Assembly: GCA_030068145.1 (NCBI GenBank)
Contig: JAPJBO010000562.1
Location: forward strand, 87,137-151,136
Length of the DNA stretch: 64,000 nt
Direction: 5' to 3'
Source: Diplonema papillatum
Lineage: Eukaryota; Euglenozoa; Diplonemea; Diplonemida; Diplonemidae
The notes under the pieces were generated by a model that did no database searches, was not told where the DNA came from, and saw only the letters and a list, made by a program, of their open reading frames with translations. Numbering within the stretch: position 1 is the stretch's first letter; each line of letters starts with the position of its first letter. Positions 42,360-54,240 of this stretch are shown piece by piece. The position numbers and the translations under genes were made by a program.

Positions 42360-42384
42360 TCGAACAAAAGATGTCGGGCTCGCA

Positions 42385-43130
42385 TTGATCTCCTGTGGGC
42401 TTTGCGGGTTTCTGGAAAACTGCTTCGGAATCCATGGCGCCGATGGGTCCAGCGAATTAAACGGTGCATGGCGCGGCCAGGGAGGCGGGCTCATGGATGG
42501 CGGCTATTCAGTCCAGGAGACGGTAGAGCGTCGGCAGCTCCCTCATACTGTTTGCACGTGGCATGAGGTACTTGTTCGTCGGTTGGCACGCTCCGTTTAC
42601 CACTTCGCGGGCGCTCTCGATACCAACTCGACGAGACGTTCGCGTTCCTCCTGCCGCCCAACACGCGATCACACTGATCTAAGCATGAACCCCGTGGGCT
42701 TGGCGGGTTTCCGGACTACTGTTTTGGAATCGATGACGCCGATGGGTCCGGCGAACAAAATGGCGCGTGTCGCAGGCAGGGAGCTGGTTGAATGAAGGTG
42801 CATATCCGGTCGGGGGGGATGGGGTGAGCGTCGGCAGCTCCCTGCCAGCAGCTTTCCGCCGAAGCCCGCGGCATCGGCCGCTCCGCCCGCATCCTCGTCT
42901 TCGTCTTCCCGAGGAGACCCCGCGTGGCTACTCGATGGACTTCCGCTACTTCATCGCGCGGCTTGCTGAGGAAGCGGAGGTGGAAGAGAACGTTCGTGCC
43001 TATCGACACCTGATCGAACAAAGAATGCCGGGATCACACTGATCTAAGCATGACCCCCGTGGGCTTGGCGGTTTCCGGAAGGAGACCACGCGTGGCTTTA
43101 CTCGATGGACTTCTACTACTTCCCCTCATT
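42385..43130 (+). pseudogene. Two or three tandem, decayed copies of the dysferlin-domain gene's 3' end
   Basis: 42,600-42,665 repeats the segment around ACGTTCGCGTTCCTCCTGCC. 42,840-43,045 repeats the last 180 bases of the gene with a deletion, keeping TACTCGATGGACTTCCGCTA. 43,080-43,130 repeats part of it again. The spacer AAGCATGAMCCCCGTGGGCT also recurs. All copies lack a start and are frameshifted. Confidence 0.78.
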
Positions 43131-44204
43131 TGTCTGAGGCTTTGCGGTTCCTGGACTTCCCCGAGGCGGATTTTGTCTGCGGTCGGTGTTACGAGCTACG
43201 AACTGCCGCCTGACAAACCAGACTCACGCCGCTGTCCTGTCTGCTCAGTGCTTCGCCCTGGCCTCGATGAGTGGAACGTAAAGAATAGCTGGTGATGTGC
43301 ATAATGGCGGAATGTAAATAGCGCCAGGTTGCCATTATATAAATGCCGGGGCCGATCCTGTCACATTCTCTTTCCTCGTTCCATCCATGCAGGTCCGAAA
43401 CCTGCTTGTGGAAGCAGCAACCTTCATGCATCCCATGCCCATCGTTTCTTCCAAACATACCTCTCCGCTTTGGTTCCGTCAGCACGCAACGGTCGCACGT
43501 ATCTGCTGGATAGATTCCCTACCAAAGGACTTCTTTCATTTTGTATTTCTTGCCAAACAATGCAATATTGAAGGAAATGAGAACGCGTCGCAGGTCATCC
43601 ACTGCGTTTCCTTGTGGCCTGCTACAGGCTGCACCACGAAACAATCGTCTGGGGCAAAGCGTTCAGCGAAAAGAAACAGGCGTGTGTTTGTTCGTACGTG
43701 CCGGGGGGAGGATTAGCCTGTTAGTGAGTGCATATAATGGTTAGGCTATTCCTTCTCTCAAACACGCTGCCGGCGCTCTCGTTCGTGTTTACAATAAATG
43801 CAGTGTTACTACGAAACGCAATTCCGTCCCATCATCATTTTCCGGTTTCAAACGTGGCTGGCCGCGCCTCATTTTTGGAATGAGCGTGAGAGACAAAAGC
43901 CGCGCACAAGTTGCGGGGTAGGGCTAGGCAGTTATTCACGAAGCGCTGAGGATGCGGGATACCGTCGCCCGAAAGAGGCTGGGACGTGTGCATGGCATGC
44001 TGCACTGCCAGGTCTAGAGTTGCTCTGGCAGCGCACCAAGGCTAGAACAGCAGGTGTCTGATTGTCTTTCCGTGTGCCTGAAAGTGGCCGTGTCGAGATA
44101 GATGGACCTCTCACCTCTGCGACGATTGTTACATCCTCACTGATGACATCCGTCCTTAGCAAGGGCGGCCTTTTTCCTTGAGTAAAAGCACGCAGACTTT
44201 TTAG
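43131..44204. other. Intergenic, no gene recognised
   Basis: A repeat fragment at 43,186-43,260 is shared with 2,918 and 23,970. No supported coding sequence. Confidence 0.45.
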
Positions 44205-44370
44205 TACTAACAATCTTGTGGGTTGCCCTTCAATGTATTGTGCAGGCTAAAAAGACGTAGACAGCGTGTTTTGGTGGTTGATCAGAATTCCTTACCTGAA
44301 TACACACAGAGTAACTACAAGTGGGAAAACGATCAACCGGCACGCACAAACAAAACGAAGCGCCTGTCTC
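44205..44370 (+). repeat. Dispersed repeat family C, full copy
   Basis: It contains GGGTTGCCCTTCAATGTATT, TTTTGGTGGTTGATCAGAAT and GGGAAAACGATCAACCGGCA. Other copies lie at about 3,831 (partial), 24,165-24,270 (minus) and 53,715-54,240 (tandem). The words GGTTGATC and GATCAACC are inverted near the ends. Confidence 0.8.
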
Positions 44371-44590
44371 CGAGGTTTCATTGTCGCAAACGAATCCCCG
44401 TGTGCAGCGGGCGGTGCCCACGGCACACGGCACCAAGCATCCATGCGGAGCATCAAGCTCGTGTAACAGCCAGCGCACACGTATCAGGCTGCCACGCAAA
44501 CCCACATCATCGCACACACACACGTATCAGGTTACCACACAACGCACTCTCCGGTAGCTCCGGTTCGCTGATCTCCGCGGCCTTTGATAA

Positions 44591-45917
<1,327 letters not shown>

Positions 45918-46120
45918 GCCACACCCTTTGACTTGTTTTATGTGTTCTCGGAATTGTGTCAGCGCGGTAGCGATGACAGCGAAAACACGTATAGGTGGGA
46001 GGGGAGAGGCCCTGGGACTGCTAAGGCGTGACAACCCCGCCCCTGTCTCTCCCAGGGAGCCACCGCGAAACTAGCCTGGCCCACCTGACGGTGGAGGCCC
46101 ACACCCTTTGACTTGAAAAT
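45918..46120 (+). repeat. Dispersed repeat family G, fuller copy
   Basis: It matches window positions 1-166, including GTGGGAGGGGAGAGGCCCTG, with the CACACCCTTTGACTTG word at both ends. Confidence 0.75.
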
Positions 46121-46189
46121 CCACTGCGCGTCCTCAAGGTCATCCGGAGGTGGATACCCCCCCTTCACTACACTACTACATACCTGAGC

Positions 46190-46345
46190 CCGTCCATCCC
46201 CTCTTGATAAATCGTGATAGATCGAAGAATACAGCAATTCGATGCAGCTCTGATGGACCTGATAGACCGTGGTGGACCGTGATTCACTGTGATAAACAGC
46301 AGCAGGCACTTCGATGCAGTTTCAAGAGATAGGGACTGACCGGCT
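46190..46345 (-). repeat. Dispersed repeat family D copy
   Basis: Inverse of 8,977-9,146. Contains TGATAGACCGTGGTGGACCG and ATTCACTGTGATAAACAGC. Confidence 0.7.
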
Positions 46346-46735
46346 CAATACGCGAGGACGTCGTGGGATTGCCCATACGTCCGTACACTCGATCCACCCC
46401 CAAGACCATTTTCTCCCCTCCCCTCTCTGTAAAAGAAGGGAGGTAGCACGAACTACCAGCGGCGGAGGCCACCCCAAAAATATTTCTTACCTTTTCCTTA
46501 TCCCTCAAAACCAGCACCAATAACAACGACCCCCCTCTCTGCAAATCGGGAAACATATCGATGTACCAGTGCGGAACAACGGTCACCGAAGCTGGCGCTA
46601 CCCGCGGCACTCGGTTTCTTCCGAGCCTTCTTGCATGCTGTGCCTGCGATGAAGTGTCGGCTTGGAACAAGAAGAATCCAACTGGTTAGTTAAACCACAG
46701 CATTTCGCCTCATCACAGCGGTGGCGAGTGGAATG

Positions 46736-46801
46736 TGACTTCTGCCCAGTGCCCTGAATGTCAACGCTGAGAGATCAGATCAAGCGCGGGTGAACGGCGG
46801 C

Positions 46802-46841
<40 letters not shown>

Positions 46842-46946
46842 AAGACGCGCATGAATGGACCAATGAGATTCCTTCTGCCCCTGCCTACTATCTGGCGAAA
46901 CAGCAGTCAAGGAACGGACTTGAAACTGTCAGCGGGGAAAGAAGAC
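46736..46946 (+). rRNA. Orphan fragment of 28S (LSU) rRNA gene, about 210 bp
   Basis: The sequence carries the nearly invariant LSU core: TGACTTCTGCCCAGTG, GGTGAACGGCGGCAGTAACT, ATGACTCTCTTAAGGTAGCC, AAATGCCTCGTCA, GACGCGCATGAATGG and CTACTATCTGGCGAAAC. It ends at AGCGGGGAAAGAAGAC. Homology stops abruptly on both sides and several conserved positions differ (CAATGAGATT, AAGGAACGGACTT). It is therefore a dispersed, non-functional piece and not part of an rDNA unit. It spans the site used by R2-type retrotransposons. Confidence 0.85.
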
Positions 46947-47789
46947 AGTCAAGGGAACGGATTCACCGTTCGTGAGAGAAATAGGTCACAGAATCCACAT
47001 GAGGCAGTGCCCCCTGAACCCAAACCTGAAACGGTACCAGAACCATACTTCACCTCTCTTTCACTCCGCCTTCCGGAGCACACTTAGACAAGCGGATCCT
47101 CGTACTAGCCTTCCATCGTGTCACCTAGCCCCCGCCCCCTCTTGCTGCGCTTTTTTATCTCGTTGTGCTAATACCTTGTGACATTCTTCCTTCCATTATA
47201 CTTCTGACCAGCAACAAAAAGAAAAAAGACACGCGCCGTCCGCCACAGCCGGGCTCCCCTCCCACTCCCCTTTCATTCCTTGCGTACGGAGCCATGCGCC
47301 CCTACCCTTTTTGACTCGTTCTTTTACTTCGAAGAAGACTTGCGTGAGCTAGCCAACACTGCAGCTGTCGAGTGTCGTCGCCCAAACCAGCTTATGTCTC
47401 GGCCAGCCAGCATCAAACACGCATGAAAGGCAGTCGGTAAAGTTTACCGTTTAAGCACTTAAGGACGGAGGGGGAGTTAATTTGGGAAAAGGGCGGGCTC
47501 CATAGCAAACCTCAGGTATCCGTTGAGAGCTCGGAGCAGGATTTCTGCCCGACGAAGGACGCATTTCAAAGATTTGTGTCAGATCTTTCCAATAAAGCAA
47601 ACAGCGACCACTTTCGACCATTCTTTGGCCTCTCACCCGCGAACTTGACACCCGCGAACTTTCTTGAATTAACTACCCCTATAGTGGTAGTTCGTCCTTA
47701 AGTGGTTAAACTGTAATGCTATGATTTCCGCCCAATGGATGATAAAGCACGAAATGGGAACGTGTCAGTAGACCGTAAAGGGTACCTAC
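46947..47789. other. Intergenic, no gene recognised
   Basis: The sequence at 46,948-46,965 partly repeats the LSU words AGTCAAGGGAACGGATT. The remainder is unannotated. Confidence 0.45.
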
Positions 47790-48094
47790 GGGAACATGTC
47801 CTATGGCCGAGAACCAGCAGCAGCAGCAGGTGCTCCCATTTTGGAACAGCCGGTGCCCCACCAGCGGCGGAGCCCTGCACCGGAAGTGGAAGCTGCTGGC
47901 GCGGGCGTGCTTCCTCGAGGATAGGTCGCTGTACTGCTGGACGGCCGGCACCGTCGCCGCCTTCGCCGCGCGGCTGGCCGCCGCCGCCTCGGATGCCGTC
48001 GGGTACCGCCAGTTCGCCGACGCCCTGCGCGCCGCCACCAACGAGCGCAGCGCCGAAATCAGCGCCCAGCGCCGCATCCCCCTGCGGCAGGTCC
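47790..48094 (+). pseudogene. 5' fragment of a PP2A B'' subunit gene copy, interrupted by a TIR element
   Basis: It is near-identical to 50,440-50,755 of the intact gene, starting ATGGCCGAGAACCAGCAGCA and ending CCGCATCCCCCTGCGGCAGG. It has fewer CAG and GCC codons in the Gln and Ala runs. The element at 48,095-50,129 is inserted here. Beyond it only GGTCCGCAAGGC (50,130-50,141) matches before homology is lost, so the rest of this copy is missing. Confidence 0.88.
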
Positions 48095-50129
48095 CCACCT
48101 GGTCCGGGCTCCTGGTAAGCTCCCCGAAACTCCCGGACACTTCCCCGAAACTCCCCGAGACTCCCCGATACTCAGCCCGATTTCTGGGGGAAAAAGTGGA
48201 GCTGCCGGTGGGTGGGCAGGTGTACAGGTTGGTAGTTGAGTGGACAGATGGGTGGATGGGGGTGGGCAGGTCGGTGGATGGATGAACAGGTGGGTAGTTG
48301 GGTAGACGGGGGGTGGATGGGCGGGCAAGTGGGTGAGGTGTGCAGGTAGGTGTGCTAGTGTGCTTCGGACGCGGCTCTCTTGAGCCGTCCGTGTTCCTCC
48401 TCCTCCGATCCTCTTCCTTGGCCACCTCGACAGCTCGCAGGGCGTTTCTTAACACCGTGCGAGAGAACTCGGATGCATCTACCAAACTGTAGCTTGGACT
48501 CCTAGGCAGTTGTTGAGGCATACCCTGCAGCCTGCGGATTCGGAGGGCCTGAAGGCGAACCAGCAGTTGCTGGAAAACCTGCCTTTGAGTCCTTGGACAC
48601 AGGGAGGAGTCTGGAACAGGACGCGTCTTGTGCATGAGCGCAGATTCAACCATCATCTGACTCCTGTTTGCGGTTGCAACCTTCGGTACCACGAGTTTGC
48701 CATTCTTCTGTCAAACTCTTCAATTCCAAGAAGTATTCGCGCCCGCCATCTCCCGATGACCTTCCCACTTCTGACCACGCTGCAACAGTCACGTGTAAAC
48801 CGGGCAGACCCAGTCGTCCCCATCTGGTCCCGAACGACGAGCACCGCTCCTGCACCCGAGTTTAGCCTTCGATGATTGGAAGCCGTACCGGAAACAGTGG
48901 GTCAACCCATCCCGGAATTCTGAATTCGTGCACCCGGTTGAAAGGAGTGTCCACTTCGGAGTCCACATTATGTGAAAAGTTGTAGAGTACGGGAGGAACC
49001 GGAAATCTCCGGAAAGATGGTACCCGCATTCCAACTCGTCTCGGGAAAGGTCAGTCGACGACCGTATGCAGGTGGGTGGAGGCCCTGGGACTGCGAAGGC
49101 GTGACCACCCCATAAGGAGGACTCTCTATCTTGCGTTGTCTCTCTGTCTCAGTCGCCATAGCAACCTTATCCTGCTTTCAGGATGGCCATCGTGCCTCTC
49201 ATTTGGATTATCAACCTTACTCCTCGCCCGAATTGCCGTCTTCGACCGTAACTGCCCCTGGTCCTGGTGGTTGGGTTAGCATGCAAAGAGCCTGTGGCGA
49301 AAATCTGCATCTGCTCTCTTTCGTGACCTCTTCGTGCTACCTCTCTTCGTCACTGGCACTTTTTCTTGCACCTCTGCCCGCCGCGGAGTGCACGTCTCTG
49401 TCTTCGATACGCCGCCGCTTCGTTGCCAGCGGCCGTCCTAGTGTCGTCGCCTTCTGCGGCGTTCTCGATGGCGGTGTTGGCGCCGGCATCCGCCGCTTCC
49501 CTTGTGGCGCTTGGGCCGATGGTCGCAGCTTGCGTCTCGACTTCGGTGTCGCTTCGGGCGTCCCCGGGGGCGAAGGCCCGCGCTTCTGTCTCTTCGCCGC
49601 CGACTCCGCACATCGGCATATCGTGCTGCAGGCATCCGTGGTAGTGGCACGCCTTCCTCCATGCACTGGGTCTCCGCCGCCCACTAAATTTACCCTCTTC
49701 TGCCCCTTCTTGCCGGAGGTGCCGTCTTCGAAGGCCTCCCACCAGCACGTCCAATCCTACGTCCATCCCCCAGATCTCATCATTGAATGCGTGCCTGTTC
49801 GTCCCAGCTGCGACTCGAGCACGAGCATCGTCCCGCACGACCTCGGGTGGAACGGTTCCTGCTCTCCTTGCCGCGGATCCTGTCGCTACCTGTGTCAAAC
49901 CGTGTCAACCTGTACCTCCCAGTCTGTCCTTCCTGCTCAGCCTCTATCTTCGTCTTCGGGGCATAGCCAAACACGGGACCGCTTTGCGCAAGGTAGGGCC
50001 GTAATAGCGTAGCCCCCTCCCCGCCTTCGCCAAGGCCGGCTGCAGGGAAAGTGGTCGCCACAAAGGAAATACCCCGAAACTCCCCGAAACTCCCCGATAC
50101 TCCCTGATATTTTTGTCTGGACCAGGTGG
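48095..50129. mobile_element. 2.0 kb TIR element, copy 1, with 5-bp target duplication
   Basis: It begins CCACCTGGTCC and ends GGACCAGGTGG (11-bp perfect TIR). It is flanked by GGTCC at 48,090-48,094 and 50,130-50,134. The intact paralogue reads GCGGCAGGTCCGCAAGG at the same place, giving the empty site. Subterminal arrays of CTCCCCGAAA lie in the same orientation at both ends (about 48,120-48,175 and 50,080-50,105). On the minus strand the interior encodes Arg-rich frames. These include GTNRHAFNDEIWGMD and CSTICRCAESAAKR, in pieces shared with copy 2. No known transposase motif was recognised, so it is either non-autonomous or of an unfamiliar class. Confidence 0.85.
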
Positions 50130-50134
50130 GGTCC

Positions 50135-50451
50135 GCAAGGCTTCTTGAGAGAAAGCACGCGAGTAGAAAGAGTAGAAAGAGGAGCAGAGGAACACTAGCC
50201 CATGCCGCAGTCAAGTATCGTCGCCCAAACCAGCTTAGGCCTCCGCCTTTCATGCATGTTTGATGCTAGCACGAAGTCTTTTTGAGAGAAGATATATGAG
50301 TAAAAGAGGAAAGCTCCTGTCCATGGACAAGGTGCGTGAGAGGCAAGACCGTGTGATTACACTAAAGTTCAACAAGATCCCCCGCTTTGATATCATCATC
50401 CACCAGGTACCGGCCACTGTAGCCACAAGGGTGCCAACGGGAACATGTCCT
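50135..50451. promoter_or_regulatory. Upstream region of the PP2A B'' gene
   Basis: The reading frame is open from 50,260, but family comparison and the shared boundary with the duplicate place the start at ATG 50,452. The 20 bases before the start (AACGGGAACATGTCCT) are shared with the broken copy at 47,800, so the duplication included some 5' sequence. No core promoter motif was identified. Confidence 0.35.
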
Positions 50452-51852
50452 ATGGCCGAGAACCAGCAGCAGCAGCAGCAGCAGCAGGTGCTGCCATTTT
50501 GGAACAGCCGGTGCCCCACCAGCGGCGGAGCCCTGCACCGGAAGTGGAAGCTGCTGGCGCGGGCGTGCTTCCTCGAGGATAGGTCGCTGTACTGCTGGAC
50601 GGCCGGCACCGTCGCCGCCTTCGCCGCGCGGCTGGCCGCCGCCGCCGCCGCCTCGGATGCCGTCGGGTACCGCCAGTTCGCCGACGCCCTGCGCGCCGCC
50701 ACCAACGAGCGCAGCGCCGAAATCAGCGCCCAGCGCCGCATCCCCCTGCGGCAGGTCCGCAAGGCGATGGCCGAGGCGAAGAGATACGGGGGCATTCCTA
50801 CCGGGCCAGCGCTGTTCGGCTTCCTGGCGCACGCCCACGACGCCGAGGAGGAAGTCCCTGTAGCAGACCTCGTTCTCCTAACCCACCGCATGCTTTTACA
50901 CTACGAATCCCGGGTGCACCTGTCCCGTCTGGACGGCGGAAAAGGGTACCTGACGAGGGCAGAGCTGAGAGAGTACCTGGCCGAAATAGCCGGATTGACG
51001 CCGCCCGCGGCAGACCCGTGGGATAGCCCGCCCGGCGAGCTGAGCGAGGATGCGTACGTTGCAGGCGTCTGCGCGGTGTTCCACGTCTTTTTCGACTCGA
51101 GTCGGCGGAACCACGTCGCGACCGAATCCCTGCTGCAGTCGACCCTTCTCCTCGACATGGTGACCGTCCGGCTCTCGCGCCGGCAGGCCGCGGAGCGAAA
51201 GCAGCTCGACCCAGGCCGCACCTGTCACCGGAAGCAATCGCACGACAGCGCCGGTTCTTCGCGGGAGGCCGACAGCGTCCTCGACGCGGTCGGATCGCTG
51301 GTGGGCGTCGACTACCAGAAGCAGGTGCGCGACGAGTTCTCGAAGATCTGCTCCTTTTCGAGGGGCGATTGCGGCCGGTCGGAGGTGTCGGCGGCGCAGG
51401 TGTACGAAGGCCTGCCGCACCTGAGCCGGAACTTCGTGTCGCGGGTGCTCGACGGATACCCGGGGGGTTGCATGGGGTACGGCGACTTCTGCGAGTTTTT
51501 CATCTTGTCCAAAGCGCCCGGAAGCGACGAAGCGCTGCCGTTGTGCTGGCGCGTGCTGGACGTGGCGGGGGCGGGGAGGGTGACCGTGAGCGACTTGCTG
51601 GACTTCCTGAGGGGCAACCAGTGGGATCTGCCCGAGCCCGCGCTCAACAGCATCGCGTTCGAGGCTTTCGACACCGTGGCGCACGCTGGCGAGAACAGCG
51701 ACAAGGGCTTCTTCACCGTCGCCGACCTTAAAAAGGTTGGGGACACACTCCGGATGAGTGTCTTCGGCCTCATCTTCAGCCGCGATCCTCCTACTATAGA
51801 AGACGAAGAACCACCGTCACCGCCTGACTTTTGCCTTGTCGAAGATCCGTGA
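50452..51852 (+). CDS. PP2A regulatory subunit B''-gamma (PPP2R3C / TON2-FASS-like), 466 aa
   Basis: B'' subunits are EF-hand-containing regulators that direct protein phosphatase 2A. The gamma/TON2 group acts at microtubule organising centres and in division-plane control. Start MAENQQQQQQQQ; an upstream in-frame ATG at 50,260 is less likely. After Gln and Ala runs come FGFLAHAHDAEEEVP and MLLHYESRVHLSRLDGGKGY, the first EF-like hand. These are followed by GVCAVFHVFFDSSRRNHV, CMGYGDFCEFFILSKAPGSD and LCWRVLDVAGAGRVTVSDLL, the second EF-like hand. The end is NSIAFEAFDTVAHAGENSDK and MSVFGLIFSRD. The order and length match PPP2R3C (about 450 aa). Canonical calcium ligands look poorly kept in both loops. 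It is intronless. Two partial broken copies flank it. Confidence 0.82.
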   Translation: MAENQQQQQQQQVLPFWNSRCPTSGGALHRKWKLLARACFLEDRSLYCWTAGTVAAFAARLAAAAAASDAVGYRQFADALRAATNERSAEISAQRRIPLRQVRKAMAEAKRYGGIPTGPALFGFLAHAHDAEEEVPVADLVLLTHRMLLHYESRVHLSRLDGGKGYLTRAELREYLAEIAGLTPPAADPWDSPPGELSEDAYVAGVCAVFHVFFDSSRRNHVATESLLQSTLLLDMVTVRLSRRQAAERKQLDPGRTCHRKQSHDSAGSSREADSVLDAVGSLVGVDYQKQVRDEFSKICSFSRGDCGRSEVSAAQVYEGLPHLSRNFVSRVLDGYPGGCMGYGDFCEFFILSKAPGSDEALPLCWRVLDVAGAGRVTVSDLLDFLRGNQWDLPEPALNSIAFEAFDTVAHAGENSDKGFFTVADLKKVGDTLRMSVFGLIFSRDPPTIEDEEPPSPPDFCLVEDP

Positions 51853-52282
51853 CATGCCCCCCTCGCATGGCTATGTGTCGAGGTGTCCTGCTGCTCTTCT
51901 TGCGCATTTTGACAACGATTCGTCGCGTGATTCCTTCTGCTTAACGTGAGATGGCAGCAGATGGACTCATCAGAATGCTTTGTGCGCTTCACTCGGTGAC
52001 ACTGATCAGTTCAATGAAAATGAACGCGAAAGGAAGAAAACTAAACGAATTGCACTTACGATGGGGTAACCCCCGAGATAGCCGCTGAATGGTGAGAGAA
52101 ACAGGCTAGCCCAGGAGGTCACACCACCAAACCCTACTTTTGTTGTCTGATTCCTTTGAATCCGGTGCCCAACACCTTCCTAGAGAGTGGTTCGTTACGC
52201 GCTTAGCATTCCCACGATGAATCGACAGAAGTACACCGGCGTTTGCTTTTCTTTGCTGTTGTATGCCACATCTGCGCCGGAA

Positions 52283-52905
52283 CTTGTGTCTTGAGTGCTC
52301 GATGGGTGCCGGGGGGGTGCATGGGGTACGGCGACGTCTGCGAGTTTTGCATCTTGTCCAAAGCGCCCGGAAGCGACGAAGCGCTGCCGTTGTGCTGGCG
52401 CGTGCTGGACGTGGCGGGGGCGGCCGTGAGCGACTTGCTGGACTTCCTGAGGGGCAACCAGTGGGATCTGCCCGAGCCCGCGCTCAACAGCATCGCGTTC
52501 GAGGCTTTCGACACCGTGGCGCACGTTGGCGAGAACAGCGACAAGGGCTTCTTCACCGTCGCCGATCTTAAAAAGGTTGGGGACACACTCCGGATGAGTG
52601 TCTTCGGCCTCATCTTCAGCCGCGACCTGCCTGTAGTTGTATCGTTTTCTCTCCCTCTAGCCTCCTTCGAAATGAGCACAAGGCAGTCCCTCGAGTATTT
52701 TTACAGTCGACGCAATCTGCTAGACAAAGAACCGAAGGGATTACCCAGTGCTGTAACTACCAAACCACGTGTTGAACGAAACGGACGTGAGGTAATGCGG
52801 GTCTACCCCTACAAGAAACGGAAGAAGCCATGCACGCGCCCACCACAGCAGATGAAGAACCATCGTCACCGCCTGACTTTTGTCTTGTCGAAGATCCGTG
52901 ACATG
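52283..52905 (+). pseudogene. 3' fragment of a PP2A B'' gene copy, broken by repeats
   Basis: 52,300-52,626 repeats 51,450-51,780 of the intact gene at very high identity, with a 9-12 base deletion after GTGGCGGGGGCGG. Homology then stops at family B and family A fragments (52,628-52,818). It resumes at 52,845-52,905 with the gene's last codons (CCGCCTGACTTTTGTCTTGT...GATCCGTGACATG). The repeats therefore lie inside the copied coding end. Confidence 0.85.
52628..52818 (+). repeat. Fragments of family B (right end) and family A (part of A)
   Basis: 52,628-52,702 ends TCCCTCGAGTATTTTT (family B end). 52,706-52,818 contains CTAGACAAAGAACCGAAGGG and ATGCGGGTCTACCCCTAC (family A). Confidence 0.8.
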
Positions 52906-52984
52906 CTCCCCTCACAGCGCTGCACAACGAACATCGGCACAGTGGCAAAGCTGCTCGGGGAATCGACACCTCGGCTTTCTTTTT

Positions 52985-53615
52985 TTGTATAAGCACCTGC
53001 TTTGTAGGAAATACTTGAGGAGGCTGCCAGTTGCAAAAGATCAAAGGAGGTAAATGTGCTGTAGCCCACACGAAACACAGGTGAATCTGGGTTCAGTGGC
53101 GGGCGCAAGCGTTCAACAAAAAAGACCCATTTTGTAGTTGTATTGTTTCTCCCCCTCTAGCCTCCTTCGAAGTAAGCACAAGGCAGCCCCTCGAGTATTT
53201 CTGTATAAGCACCTGCTTTGTAGGAAATGCTTGAGGAGACTACCAGTTGTGATAGATCAAAGGAGGTAAATGTGCTGTAGCCCACACGAGACACAGGTGA
53301 ATCTGGGTTTAGTGGCGGGCGTAAGCGTTGAACGAAAAAAGACCCACTTTGTAGTTGTATTGTTTTCTCCCCCTCTAGCCTCCTTCGAAATGAGCACAAG
53401 GCAGTCCCTCGAGTATTTTGTATGCGCACGCTTTGCAGGAAATACTTGAGGAGTGCCAGTTGTGAAATCTCGAAGGAGGTGAAGTGTGGTACTCATCAGC
53501 ATGCCGATGACCCCCCACGATTCGCAACAATATTCCAATCTCAAAGGAGGTCAACGTGCTGTGAAACGCAGGTAAATCTGGTTTTGTGGCGGGCGTAAGC
53601 GTTCAAGCGAAGAAT
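52985..53615 (+). repeat. Family B tandem array: two full copies and one truncated
   Basis: Units begin at 52,988, 53,203 and about 53,420, head to tail, each starting TGTATAAGCACCTGCTTTG or TGTATGCGCACGCTTTG. The third loses its right end near 53,610. Confidence 0.87.
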
Positions 53616-53714
53616 AAAAACACCTTCTTTTTTCCATCTATCTTTGTCAAGAGCTGCAACTCAACTATTCTTTGGACAAGCTAGGAAGCTTGTCCAAAAA
53701 TTGTTGAATTGTTG

Positions 53715-54240
53715 AAGCTTGCAGGTTGCCCCTCAATGTATTGAGCAGGCTCAGACGTAGACAGCGTGTTTTGGTAGTTGACAAATATTTCTGACCTGAA
53801 AGTGACAGGTGGGAAAACGATCAACCGGCACGAAGCGCAGTCTTTTTAGTCCTCAATGTATTTTGTGCAGGCTGAGACGTAAGGCAGTGTCTTTTGGGGG
53901 TCGGTTGATCAGAATTCCTGACAGAGTATATACAGGTGGAAAAACGATCAACCGGCACATGAAGCGCCGTCTTTTTAGTACGAACAATCTTGCGGGTTGC
54001 TTCAATGTATTGTGCAGGCTAAAAAGACGTAGGCAGCGTGTTTTGGTTGATCAGAATTCCTTACCTGAATATACACAGGGTAAATACAAGTGGGAAAACG
54101 ATCAACCGGCACGCACAAACAAAACGAAGCGCCTGTCTTTTTCGTCCTCAATGTATTGTGCAGGCTAAGACGTAAGGCAGCGTCTTTTGGGGGTCGGTCT
54201 ATCAGAATTCCTAACCTGAAAACGGTTCCCGCGAGCGAAC
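53715..54240 (+). repeat. Family C tandem array, about four units
   Basis: Each unit has CCTCAATGTATT.TGCAGGCT, TTGATCAGAATTCCT and GTGGGAAAACGATCAACCGG. Units are of unequal length (about 110-170 bp). Confidence 0.85.
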
